Part shown: positions 1 through 11,248 of the stretch, piece by piece
Layout of the letters: each line of letters opens with the position of its first letter
Position numbering within the stretch: the first letter of the stretch is position 1
Source of the DNA: Vicia villosa
Lineage: Eukaryota > Streptophyta > Magnoliopsida > Fabales > Fabaceae
Reading direction: 5' to 3'
Assembly (NCBI RefSeq): GCF_029867415.1
Contig: NC_081184.1
Span: 78,094,364-78,158,363 of the forward strand
Length of the DNA: 64,000 nucleotides
Notes under the pieces: model-generated
The model's database searches: none
What the model saw: the letters and a program-made list of their open reading frames with translations, nothing else
Told to the model about the DNA's origin: nothing
Program-made: the position numbers and the translations under genes

Positions 1-2082
1 ATTGCATGTATTTCCGCAGCATCAGAGGTTAGGGATGATGACATGGGCGGTTGACTGCTGACCGCAGGCGTGGCACAAAAGCATAGGCAGGTCAAAGTCT
101 TATCTCTCTCTTCGCGTGCGTGGAAGCACGTCATTCGCCAGTCAATCACGCGTGTTTCTCTTCCCTCCTCTAATTGGCTGAACGCACAAGATCGGGGCCC
201 ACGTTGACTGGTTTATTTTGAATTTTCCATTTAATGATTATTTTTATATTTAAGTTACCGTGTTTGATTCATTATCAGCGAATCATTATAGCTCAGTTGG
301 CAGCGCATCGCGTCTTAAGGTGTTTGTGTGCGAAGGCATGGGTTCGAACCTTGCCTGTTTCATATATTTATTTTACTCAATTCACTTGTCATGTTTTATC
401 CATAGATCCAGCGTATCACACTACCGCAAGTCCACAGTGCGCCCTCAATTCTCCAGCCGTCAGATCACAATCTCAGTTAATCTAGCGCTCCTGAGAGCGC
501 AGGTGCACCATGAGTCCTCAGACCTCCACCACACCAGATCCAAAGCTAAGTAATTTTTAATTTAATGATTTATTATTTTATTACATAAACCTTTTTTTAT
601 TTATTTTCTTTTCTTTTCTATCTTATTTATATTAATAAAATTTTCTTATAGTTGAATATTTTATTTATCAAATAATTAATTTCATAACTATTTAATTTAT
701 TTAATCGTACTTTCGATTATTTTTGTTTATATATATATATTAATTTAGTCACTTTACATGTTGGACCCATGACCTTAAACCCCGATTTTATTTTAGCATG
801 AAAACTAGTCACTGTTACTAATTGTTGAACCCTAAATAAAGGTTTACGAAGAATATGTCATACACTAAAATGTTACTTCTTCTTCTGCCTTGTCTCTTTT
901 CAGGGTTAACCTTAAAGCGCCTACTAACCATATCAGATCAAATGCAAAGCTAAGTATCTATTCTTCTTTATTTATTTATTTAGCCTTACAATATTTATCC
1001 TTTATTTTAGGTTTAGTTATTTTGCCTTCGAACCGATAATGCACTCACTGTACTTTGCCTTCTTGTTCTTCCTCCTTTTCAGGTTTATCAATTGCCAAAG
1101 CTACGTCATTGGTAACCCTAAACCTCATTTTATTCTATGCCTCTTATTATTATTACTTGTGTCAAACCCCATTGGGGATCCGCTGGTTTCATTGTCCCCT
1201 TCCCCTTTATTACTTTATAACTGCGTGGTTAGTAATTTAGGGAGTGCAACTCGTTAATTGAATTAGAATAACTAATTAAAAGATAAATATTTGAATATAA
1301 TCACGTGAATGTTGCACACACGCACCCTTTTGGGGTAACCTCTTTGTTGCCTTGTTGCCTGTTGCCTGTTGCCTTTGTGTTTTTTTGCAGAATAAGCCAC
1401 GTCCCTCGAATATGAGGATACCTCAGCCATGTTGCCTCGAATAAAGGTTATGAGACCCTAAAAATGATGCTGCCTTCGATACACTAACATGACCTCGACC
1501 CTCGGATGTTGCCTACGGAAAAAGGCTGAGGTATCTTCTGGCTGCCTACTAAATGGCTTATTCTGATCCTTGCCTTAGACTACCTGCCCTTCTATGGCAT
1601 GGGACAGTCTTATGGCAAAGGATGCTTCGATGACCCTTCAACCTCCAAACGAAAGGCTTCCTGCCCTCTTATGGCAAGGATAGACCCTTTCATTCTGAAA
1701 GGCTAAAAAGAGACCTATCATCTGAGTTTAAGGTAATTGCCCCTAATTGCCTTGCAATGCTCAAACTTTCATTATATTCTTTCTCATAATTTTTCAAAAG
1801 GGCTACGCTCATTTACGAGCTAAAGTCCCTATCTCTTTCATCTACATTTTCTAAACAAACGAGCAAGCAAAGCAATTAAGAGCCCATGGAAAACCATGGA
1901 TGCAAAGGGTGCCTTACACCTTCCCTTTGCATAAATTACCCCCCGAACTCAGATTTTCTTTAAAAAGGTTTTTTTCTGTTTCTTTTTGCCTTTCCGAATT
2001 TGTTTGGATAAAATAAAAGTCGGTGGCGACTCTTGCTTACCGCGACATTTCGATTGATAAAAAGTCAGTTCACCGTATTACA
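1..2082 (+). repeat. E1 5' LTR (3' portion only)
   Basis: This corresponds base for base to 9151-11248 of the 3' LTR and ends with ...TATTACA at 2082. It includes a tRNA-like module (282-361), a short TA microsatellite near 730, a hairpin at 1900-1932 and a copy of the primer-binding-site core at 2024-2033. Short ORFs here (for example 234-553 and 1039-1257) recur in the 3' LTR and have no recognisable domain, so I treat them as non-coding. Confidence 0.9.
282..361 (+). other. tRNA-like module in E1 5' LTR
   Basis: An A-box-like TAGCTCAGTTGG (289-300) is followed at tRNA-like spacing by a B-box GGTTCGAACC (341-350) with a recognisable T-arm. I find no acceptor stem pairing the two ends, so it is not a functional tRNA gene. 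It is better seen as a tRNA-derived segment or an internal RNA polymerase III-type promoter. The same module is in the 3' LTR at 9433-9512. Confidence 0.6.
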
Positions 2083-2086
2083 GAAC

Positions 2087-2104
2087 TGGCGACTCTGCTG
2101 GGGA
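2087..2104 (+). other. E1 primer-binding site
   Basis: TGGCGACTCTGCTGGGGA begins 4 nt after the LTR end at 2082. The same 18 nt follow the E6 5' LTR (58137-58154), and a variant follows the E5 LTR (53315-53332). Ogre elements are described as priming from tRNA-Arg; I did not verify the complement. Confidence 0.8.
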
Positions 2105-2208
2105 AATTTCGATTAAGAGGGGTTACCTTAAAAGTTTAGGATTCATTTTAAATTATTTGCTTTGTTTGTTCTATTTTTCAGGGGCGTTTTGGGAATTAAC
2201 TGAAGGAC

Positions 2209-2227
2209 GAATCCTATTCCCGGATTC
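2209..2227 (+). other. Leader hairpin of E1 (possible packaging/dimerisation signal)
   Basis: GAATCC (2209-2214) pairs with GGATTC (2222-2227) around a 7-nt loop, about 120 nt after the primer-binding site. The equivalent hairpins in E5 and E6 have different stem bases but keep pairing. The functional reading is inference. Confidence 0.5.
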
Positions 2228-2707
2228 AAGTACATCTAAGATAGGAAGTGGCATAGTCATGGCGACCTCCCTTGTGTATGCTTGGGATTGGTCAATATGA
2301 GAGTTCACGCTTAAGTTAGGCCTCCATGGGTGTTTGCATGCTTCTCTTGTATGAGGGAGGTTCGTGCCGATGTCTGTGGGTGAGTCGGAGCTTAAGGACC
2401 TTTAGTTACCTTTAACCCATCCTGACTTTTAGGAACGTAGTGGGGGGACTACTCTTGATGTATGTTGAGAGCATAATCGCTACCCGATACTACAACTCAG
2501 ATAGGTTCTTTCTCAAAGTATCATTGCATGGTATGTATGTATCATGTTCGAGGGTGCTTTAGGAGGGCTGACAATTCTGAGTCACTTGGTAGAACCCGTT
2601 GCTGATATCATCCTTATCCTTAGAAGTACCTTTGGGGAAGGGTAGTTACCCGGTCATACTCCATGCAAGCCTTTAAACTTAAGGACTCTTGTGTGACTTG
2701 TTTGTTA

Positions 2708-2898
2708 TCTAACCTTTCCATTTCCTTGCAGGATTTGCTTGTAGGACATTTCGTCCTCATTACCTTATGCTCTAACCTTTCCATTTCCTTGCAGGATTTG
2801 CTGGTAGGACATTTCGTCCTCATTACCTTATGCTTTAACCTTTTATTTCCTTGCAGGATTTGCCTGTAGGACATCTCGTCCTTATGACCTTATGCTTT
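2708..2898 (+). repeat. 64-bp tandem repeat, three copies, in E1 interior
   Basis: A unit of 63-64 bp beginning AACCTTTCCATTTCC and containing GCAGGATTTGC and GGACATTTCGTCC starts at about 2710, 2774 and 2837. The copies are nearly identical. ORFs on both strands here are by-products of the repeat. Confidence 0.85.
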
Positions 2899-3465
2899 AC
2901 TTAATGCATTGCATCGCACTCGCATTACATCATGACATCATAACATAGCATGTTAACTAACCCTTTCAAAGATCTTAGGGATTTAGGGCGCACAATTTCA
3001 GGTACTCTTATCAAGGACTAAAATCCTATCAAGGGGCAAGAGGATTTATTTTCCTCTAGCCACATACCTGCCGATTCAAAGGTTTAGCACCTAACAAGGG
3101 GCAAGAGGATTTACTTTCCTCTGGCCATGTACCTCCAAATTCAGAAGTATCCCGAATCAGAGGCGATGACCCACTCGATATGGTGAGCTTGATTCTCAAA
3201 GAAGGATGTTCAAAGACAAGAGTCAGAATTCTTCAAACAAATATGCGACCAAATCACTTTCCAATGTTGCTAGCTTAACTCCTAAAGATCCTTGAAAACA
3301 TTGCATTTTCATTCATGACATCGCATATTTCTAACTTTGTTTTCAGGTTCCGCCTCGACAATCATTCCTCTCAGATATAATCGAGCTGGAGATTCATTCT
3401 GACAAGCCCTTTTACATTCCAAATCTTCGTCAAATAACTCATCGACTCTAACAAGCAAGCATTCT

Positions 3466-3885
3466 CTATCTGATATGGTCTAATGTACGACCCGTTCCGG
3501 TATTCCCTATCAGATATGGTCCAATGTATGACCCGTTCCGGTATCTTCAGTCAGATATGGTCTAATGTATGACTCGTTCTGGCATTATTCATCAGATATG
3601 GTCTAATGTATGACTCGTTCTGACATTCCCCTTCAGATATGGTTTAATGAATAACTCGTTCTGATATCCTTCAACAGATATAGTCCAATGTATGACTCGT
3701 TCTAACATTCCAACAGATATGGTCTAACGTACGACTCGTTCTGCTATTCCTCAACAGATATAGTCTAATGTATGGCTCGTTCTGATATTCCTCCTCAGAT
3801 ATGGTCTAATGTATGACTCGTTCTGATACTCCTCTACAGATATGGTCTAAAGCATGACCCGTTCTGGTCTTCTCAATCAGATACA
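3466..3885 (+). repeat. About 41-bp minisatellite, roughly 10 copies, in E1 interior
   Basis: The core CAGATATGGTCTAATGTATG followed by ACTCGTTCTG recurs every 40-42 bp. Copies differ by a few bases, mainly in the spacer between the end of one core and the next CAGATATGG. Confidence 0.85.
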
Positions 3886-3987
3886 CATTCCAGAAGCTCG
3901 AACCCCGGATACTCTGAATCTCTACACCAAGTCCCACAACAACGAAGAAAGCCAGACGTACCTAAGCGTCAATTCACCGAGATCAAT

Positions 3988-4182
3988 ATGTCATTGGCTC
4001 AAGCATTACAACATCCATTGAAGATCGAATTGATTACTCTAAGGGACCCTCCTAAGAATGCTAACACCTCCACTCCTGACTATAAACTCAATACGAGGTG
4101 CGCGTACCGTTTCAACAGTCTTGGACATTACACAAACAATTGCTGGACATTAAGGAATAAAGATTCAAGATCTGATCAATGA
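3988..4182 (+). pseudogene. Remnant of Ogre-type gag (zinc-knuckle-like segment)
   Basis: A 64-codon open stretch contains the spaced pattern C-A-Y-R-F-x5-GH-x4-C-W-x-L-x-N-K. This resembles the Gag/protease-linker signature of Tat/Ogre polyproteins (canonical form CxFH...GH...C..L). The expected His after the first Cys is Arg here. A related but longer segment is present in E6 (59200-59841). No surrounding gag or pol is readable, so this is a leftover of an autonomous ancestor, not a working gene. Confidence 0.6.
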
Positions 4183-4439
4183 CGGAGGAATCAAATCCAA
4201 CTCTCCTGAAACTCCTGTGGTAATCACCGCTCCTACGCCTAGTCATGACAAGACTGATTGACGTCTAGACGGACGGACTTTGGATCATTAGATCTACTTG
4301 CATTTGCATGTTTCTTTTCTGTGTGTTTAAACAGTCGTCTTATGATAGACATTATCTGTTTTAATAATCATCATCAGTGCATTGCATATGTTTGTCTTGA
4401 ATAAATTACTTCGCTATCACTCATCTAAACTGCATCTTT

Positions 4440-5360
4440 ACTTTGCATATGTTTTATGATACTCAATTCCTGCTAAAGCTGTATGCCTTTTGAGGGAGGA
4501 TGACGAAAACGATACCGCAATCTCATACAATATGCTTTCGAACGGATTATGCTGACGATGTACAGGCATTGTTTCAATTCCTAAACAGTGGAGATATAAG
4601 GATGTTAATCCCTCGTCAACCCCCTTTGAGCCTAAGAAGTAGAAGTTTCTTTCTTGCACTAATTGAAACCCTTGATCATAACCTGGGGCAGGGTAGTTCT
4701 CAGTTAATTTGGCTGTGCATTCTATTTTAAGAGAATCATTCGGTACACCTTTCAATAAAGATTTCAATCACAAGCGTTCATCTGCACACATCAAAGAAGT
4801 GTTGGAGATGTCAATCAAAAGCCAATGATGGTTCATCAATCATTAAGTAAGGCAGTCAATATCTTTCAAAAAAAAATGATGAAAACATACATACAAAGAA
4901 AAGCCTACTAAGTCAAAAATCAAAATGATGACTTAGGCAAAAATCAAGGCATCCCGCTGACTGTAAGCTCAAAATAGACAGTTTAGGCAAAAGTTAGGGA
5001 TATAAAACAAAATGAATGAAAAAAGAGAAGTCAATAAATTCTTGAACAACTCAGAGTTGTGACTACCAAAAGGAAGAAGTGACTGTCATCTCAAAAATTC
5101 TCTTTACTTGTGAACCATCATCATTATCAAAGGTGCAAATCCAAAAGTCTCTTGGAACCTGAATGCACAAGTTGAATTAATTGAGCTTAGGACTGAAGAT
5201 CATCACGAAAAGGGGTGGGTACAATCAAATTTTGAGCCATTATCCTTTGTTTCTTAAATCGTGAACCAAGCCACGTTACAACCCTTGAAAGCCCTAACTG
5301 AAGCATGGTTAGTTCGAAAGCATACTGTCACAACAAAAGTATCCTGACTCCTTAAGGTTT
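4440..5360 (+). other. Non-coding interior block shared by E1 and E6
   Basis: This block is alignable by eye with 60120-60970 of E6. Shared text includes ACCTGGGGCAGGGTAGTTCT, CAGTTAATTTGG, AAGAGAATCATTC and AGGAAGAAGTGACTG. The reading frames differ between the copies and are broken, so the conservation is of the nucleic acid or simply of descent. Stretches 5360-6600 contain no gene I can support. Confidence 0.6.
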
Positions 5361-6624
5361 ACCAAAAATGCTGAGTTGATGTTCCGTTTTTACAAACATC
5401 ACGTTGTTACAAATATCATGTTTTTACATCTCTTGTTTTAATGTTTTTCTCAAAACTCAAGACAAACGTATGCACTGCATCTCATGAATTCATTATTAAA
5501 CATATTCTGCTACATAATTTCAAATGTTAGCATCAAAAAGAACTTGCACAGGGTATGGCTAATGACTGAAAGTTATCCTGATAGACAAAATTACTTCGAG
5601 AAGAAATGTCTCCCACGTATACAATGGGCATGGCATGTTTTGCCCAATCAATCTGGGGCAATCAAGTCAAGATTCCAAGAATCTCTCAAAAGCCAAACAA
5701 TCAAAGGCATACACCTCAAGTGGGTTTCAAGCTATGTTCCTGATCAAACTGAGGCAATCAAGTCAAGATTCTGAGAATCTCTCAGGATGCCAAAATAATC
5801 AGGGGCATCATCCTGAGTTTACGATTACTGAGGGCATGTCGCCCATAGCGCACATCTCATAAAGTCCTCGTGAGGCGAATCTTTCCAAAGCTCTTACTAG
5901 CAGGGGCAAACCTATGCAAGTCCAGTTTGACATCTTGATCAACATTCAGTGACATGTCTTAAATCCAGGAATGGCAGGTACTATAATGCTAGGGGCAATA
6001 TTCAAGACACCCACGTCTTCCCACAGAGCCGGGTTCACGAGATCATATCCCCACAGAGTAATCATTAAGAAGATATCTTCAAATGCTCTCGTCCCGACAA
6101 AGACATGGCTCCCCAACAGAGTTTACATCTTCAACACTATCGGTTCTCCAACACTTTGCTCTTCTCCAACATGGTTTATTAATATCTCTAATCCCCAATC
6201 AGGGAACATCAAGTTACTGATCATCCCCAAGCAGAAATCATAAACCCCCAGCTGAGCATCTTCAAGATAAGATCAAACATCAAAATTACAATGACATGGA
6301 GATCCACCTTCTCAATCAAGATGTGTCAAAAAGCATAAATCATAGTTGTACGTCATAAATCATAAACATATTCATACATTGCATACATTTCATACAAAGT
6401 TTCTCACTTTGATGAACTCATTTAAACATACTCATACAATCACATACAGGTTCATACATAATACATAATGCATCGCGACAAATGCATACATAACATGCAA
6501 GGTTCTCATTTATTTTGAGAATCCCGTCACATAAACACAATACATGCATCATAACATGGCATAAAAAAGCTAACTTTGCCTTTTTCAGGTTATTGCTGCA
6601 ATCAAATAAACAACTTCGAAACAT

Positions 6625-7190
6625 TTCAGATCTAAGTCGATACCTTTGACGGTTCCTTAATGACCTACTTTCAGAATTAAGTCGATACCTTTGACGGTTC
6701 CTTAATCCACTTCAGAGTTAAGTCGACACCTTTGACGGTTCCTTAACAGCCTACTTCAGTATTAAGTCGACACCTTTGACGGTTCCTTAATATATCAAGA
6801 GTTAAGTCGACACCTTTGACGGTTCCTTAACAACACACTTCAGATATAAGTCGATACCTTTGACGGTTCCTTATACAGTCTATCTACATATCTGAGTCGA
6901 TACCTTTGACGGTGCCTCAATGATATGCTTCAGAGTTAAGTCGATACCTTTGACGGTTCCTTAATAACCCACATCAAGAGTTAAGTCGACACCTTTGACG
7001 GTTCCTTAACGACATACTTCAGATATAAGTCGACACCTTTGACGGTTCCTTATACAATCTATCCGCATATCTGAGTCGATACCTTTGACGGTGCCTCAAC
7101 AATATGCTTCGAATTTAAGTCGATACCTTTGACGGTTCCTTAAATAACCCAACACAGATTTGAGTCGATACCTTCGACGGTTCCTCAACA
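6625..7190 (+). repeat. About 44-bp minisatellite, roughly 13 copies, near the E1 3' LTR
   Basis: The core GTCGATACCTTTGACGGT followed by TCCTTAA recurs about every 41-49 bp, with short variable spacers that often contain CTTCAGA. The core is much better conserved than the spacers. Its position just upstream of the polypurine tract matches the 3' untranslated region of Ogre elements, where tandem arrays such as PisTR-A are known; identity with PisTR-A was not tested. Confidence 0.85.
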
Positions 7191-7408
7191 TTCAAAAGAG
7201 GGAAGACAGCAAAAGCAGAAATTGCGTAACAATCTATACTCTAACAACTATCAGATGGCATCTACAAGCCCATCTCCGACTAAAGTCCCTACTTCAGCTA
7301 GGGCAAATTTCTTGGTATTCTAGTGTTCAGTCATCTTCCACCTTCAGATACCGACTGGCATACAAACCACTCTACATCTTCAGGTCTAAGATAATTGAAC
7401 AGGGCAGC

Positions 7409-9879
7409 TGTCATACCCCAAAATTTGCCCAACATATTTTTATATGCTCGGGCTCATTCAAGCATCAATAGCTCAAGATCTAAGTGGATGCACACTCTCC
7501 CTAGCAATAAGAACCAAAACTAGGGTTTTGTGTCTCTTCAAGAAAAGTCAACTTCTGATACCTCAAGTGGACTTCATGACCTCTCATATGCCTCATAATA
7601 TCCTCAGGACAAGTTTCAAGCCCGATTCAAAAGATTGCTCACTCAATAGCCCGAACGATCAATAATCGACTAGTTGACCTAAAAATCAAACTATGGTCAA
7701 ACCACAGTCAAAACTCCTGATTTTTTGTCAAAATCCTCATATTGAAGTATCATTCATCATTTGATCAAAGGTTGATCATGATTCATCAAGGAGAGTTCAG
7801 AAATCAACAAGAATCTGAGTTTCTAAATTAGGGTTTTTAAAGGAAAAGTCAACTGAACTATGACCGGCCATAACTTTCACATGGAACATCCAAAATTTTC
7901 CATCCAAAGCTCACTTTGAAGGAAATTTGGTTCTCTATAATTTTGTCTCTCACATGCCAAGTCTAAAAAGGTTTCATTTGAGAGATATGGACCAAAACAT
8001 TATAGGTCCTCCTCAAAAGTCAACCAAAAGTCATTTTTTTCAAAAGGACATATAAGGAGTATGGAAAATTATTTTGATACGAGGCCAAAGACACTGATTA
8101 GAGGACTCTCTAAAGTTTCCAAAAAATCCTGGTACACTTCCATACAATAAAAAATGAAGGAGTTATGACTGGTGCAAGTTGGGGAAAATGGAGAAAATAC
8201 ATGAAACCCTAATGGATCAATTTTGGATTTTTAAGTAAATGGGCCTATGCTTTAAATTCTAAACATGATTATGACCTCATATATGACCCATAATTTTAGT
8301 ATCATATTTATTTGATCATTATTTAATTTTGGATTTTTATTCATTTAAAAAAACCAAATTTATTTAGTAAAACACAAAATTATGAAATAAATTAAAAGGG
8401 CTTCAACTCTAAACATCCAAAGGTCCAAATAATCATAAAAGGAAGCCCAAATTCGTTGGAAATGCCATGGAAGGATATTATGCAAATATAGAAAGAACTA
8501 TAAGATTTTTATCCAAAATATTTTTCTCTCCAAATACATGAGATCCAAGCCCATGAATTTAACCTAATGCAAGCCATATATGTGCACTACAACACTCAGA
8601 ATTAGGGGACGAAAATTGGTGGGAGAGCTATGGTTCTAAGGTTTGCAAACTTTCGGAAAACCTAGGGCATGATCAAACATCCTTCTCAGCAAGTATCAAA
8701 GTGTTTTACACATTCCAATCGATCCAAGATGTTACCAGCAATCCATTCCACGCATCGTGCAAGCTTATTCACGTCCAGAACCACCATACTCGTTCTCACG
8801 GTTTGCCTAAAACTTCTTCATGTTCAAATTTTATTTTCATGCCATATCCACAAATCTTGTGCATATATGTATACTACTGGACATGTTTATGATTGTTTGG
8901 AACATCGTTTCGAAAGTTTTGGTACAGGAATAACAACATGCCATTGTTAGGGCATGAGAGACATGGGCCTTCGTTCTCATGGTTTCGTCCACTTTCAGGC
9001 CAATCTGAGGCCATATTTGTAATCAGGGAGTATTTTTACGTTGAAATAGGCCTTTGTTTTTTTTTTGTTATGGTTGTTTTCACCAAGTTCCATGTCTGCA
9101 AATTTCCCCTACGAAAACACAGCAAATCCGCAGGAAACTCCGTTGGAAAAACTGCATGTATTTCCGCAGCATCAGAGGTTAGGGATGATGACATGGGCGG
9201 TTGACTGCTGACCGCAGGCGTGGCACAAAAGCATAGGCAGGTCAAAGTCTTATCTCTCTCTTCGCGTGCGTGGAAGCACGTCATTCGCCAGTCAATCACG
9301 CGTGTTTCTCTTCCCTCCTCTAATTGGCTGAACGCACAAGATCAGGGGCCCACGTTGACTGGTTTATTTTGAATTTTCCATTTAATGATTATTTTTATAT
9401 TTAAGTTACCGTGTTTGATTCATTATCAGCGAATCATTATAGCTCAGTTGGCAGCGCAGCGCGTCTTAAGGTGTTTGTGTGCGAAGGCATGGGTTCGAAC
9501 CTTGCCTGTTTCATATATTTATTTTACTCAATTCACTTGTCATGTTTTATCCATAGATCCAGCGTATCACACTACCGCAAGTCCACAGTGCGCCCTCAAT
9601 TCTCCAGCCGTCAGATCACAATCTCAGTTAATCTAGCGCTCCTGAGAGCGCAGGTGCACCATGAGTCCTCAGACCTCCACCACACCAGATCCAAAGCTAA
9701 GTAATTTTTAATTTAATGATTTATTATTTTATTACATAAACCTTTTTTTTATTTATTTTCTTTTCTTTTCTATCTTATTTATATTAATAAAATTTTCTTA
9801 TAGTTGAATATTTTATTTATCAAATAATTAATTTCATAACTATTTAATTTATTTAATCGTACTTTCGATTATTTTTGTT

Positions 9880-9910
<31 letters not shown>

Positions 9911-11248
9911 TTAGTCACTTTACATGTTGGACCCATGACCTTAAACCCCGATTTTATTTTAGCATGAAAACTAGTCACTGTTACTAATTGTTGAACCCTA
10001 AATAAAGGTTTACGAAGAATATGTCATACACTAAAATGTTACTTCTTCTTCTGCCTTGTCTCTTTTTAGGGTTAACCTTAAAGCGCCTACTAACCATATC
10101 AGATCAAATGCAAAGCTAAGTATCTATTCTTCTTTATTTATTTATTTAGCCTTACAATATTTATCCTTTATTTTAGGTTTAGTTATTTTGCCTTCGAACC
10201 GATAATGCACTCACTGTACTTTGCCTTCTTGTTCTTCCTCCTTTTCAGGTTTATCAATTGCCAAAGCTACGTCATTGGTAACCCTAAACCTCATTTTATT
10301 CTATGCCTCTTATTATTATTACTTGTGTCAAACCCCATTGGGGATCCGCTGGTTTCATTGTCCCCTTCCCCTTTATTACTTTATAACTGCGTGGTTAGTA
10401 ATTTAGGGAGTGCAACTCGTTAATTGAATTAGAATAACTAATTAAAAGATAAATATTTGAATATAATCACGTGAATGTTGCACACACGCACCCTTTTGGG
10501 GTAACCTCTTTGTTGCCTTGTTGCCTGTTGCCTGTTGCCTTTGTGTTTTTTTGCAGAATAAGCCACGTCCCTCGAATATGAGGATACCTCAGCCATGTTG
10601 CCTCGAATAAAGGTTATGAGACCCTAAAAATGATGCTGCCTTCGATACACTAACATGACCTCGACCCTCGGATGTTGCCTACGGAAAAAGGCTGAGGTAT
10701 CTTCTGGCTGCCTACTAAATGGCTTATTCTGATCCTTGCCTTAGACTACCTGCCCTTCTATGGCATGGGACAGTCTTATGGCAAAGGATGCTTCGATGAC
10801 CCTTCAACCTCCAAACGAAAGGCTTCCTGCCCTCTTATGGCAAGGATAGACCCTTTCATTCTGAAAGGCTAAAAAGAGACCTATCATCTGAGTTTAAGGT
10901 AATTGCCCCTAATTGCCTTGCAATGCTCAAACTTTCATTATATTCTTTCTCATAATTTTTCAAAAGGGCTACGCTCATTTACGAGCTAAAGTCCCTATCT
11001 CTTTCATCTACATTTTCTAAACAAACGAGCAAGCAAAGCAATTAAGAGCCCATGGAAAACCATGGATGCAAAGGGTGCCTTACACCTTCCCTTTGCATAA
11101 ATTACCCCCCGAACTCAGATTTTCTTTAAAAAGGTTTTTTTCTGTTTCATTTTGCCTTTCCGAATTTGTTTGGATAAAATAAAAGTCGGTGGCGACTCTT
11201 GCTTACCGCGACATTTCGATTGATAAAAAGTCAGTTCACCGTATTACA
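7409..11248 (+). repeat. E1 3' LTR, complete (3840 bp)
   Basis: It starts TGTCATACCCC after the AGGGCAGC tract and ends CCGTATTACA. It contains a degenerate TATA region near 8577, a tRNA-like module (9433-9512), a TA microsatellite (9880-9906) roughly twice as long as that in the 5' copy, a perfect 10-bp hairpin (11066-11098) and the primer-site-like TGGCGACTCT (11190-11199). No protein gene is supported. Confidence 0.9.
9433..9512 (+). other. tRNA-like module in E1 3' LTR
   Basis: A box TAGCTCAGTTGG (9440-9451) and B box GGTTCGAACC (9492-9501). It differs from the 5' LTR copy by one base between the boxes. Confidence 0.6.

Larger units (their letters stand above)
1..11248 (+). mobile_element. 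E1: non-autonomous Ogre-like Ty3/gypsy LTR retrotransposon (left end outside window)
   Basis: Two near-identical long terminal repeats (1-2082 partial and 7409-11248 complete) flank a 5.3-kb interior. The interior starts with a primer-binding site (2087-2104, TGGCGACTCTGCTGGGGA) and ends in the purine-rich tract AGGGCAGC just before 7409. No protease, reverse transcriptase, RNase H or integrase can be read in any frame; only a short Gag zinc-knuckle-like scrap (3988-4182) is left. The interior instead holds tandem-repeat arrays. The Ogre/Tat assignment rests on LTR size, the primer-binding site and similarity to the other elements in this window. It must rely on an autonomous partner for enzymes. 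By eye the LTRs differ by about four substitutions and three length changes over 2.08 kb, so the insertion is young. It sits in ORF1 of a minus-strand LINE. The 5' target duplication is outside the window, so it could not be checked. Confidence 0.85.

Noticed and set aside
282..361. Functional tRNA gene
   Set aside because: A and B boxes are present, but no acceptor stem and a poor D-stem; the copies in other LTRs are similarly defective.
234..553. Overlapping ORFs recurring at 9385-9704
   Set aside because: Same position in both E1 LTRs, overlapping the tRNA-like module. The repetition reflects the LTR, not a gene family.
2620..2874. Repeat-containing proteins on both strands (84 aa minus, 68 aa plus)
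   Set aside because: The 64-bp tandem repeat is close to a multiple of 3, so it stays open by chance in several frames.
5484..6243. Several 75-96-aa ORFs in the E1 interior
   Set aside because: No domain; frames are not kept in the alignable interior of E6.
2700..7190. CRISPR-like arrays (regular repeats with spacers)
   Set aside because: The genome is a plant; repeats are tandem minisatellites within a retrotransposon and spacers are related to each other.
11231..11248. C-terminal residues of the LINE ORF1 reading into the LTR
   Set aside because: These codons belong to the E1 LTR end; the true LINE ORF1 end is displaced by the insertion.
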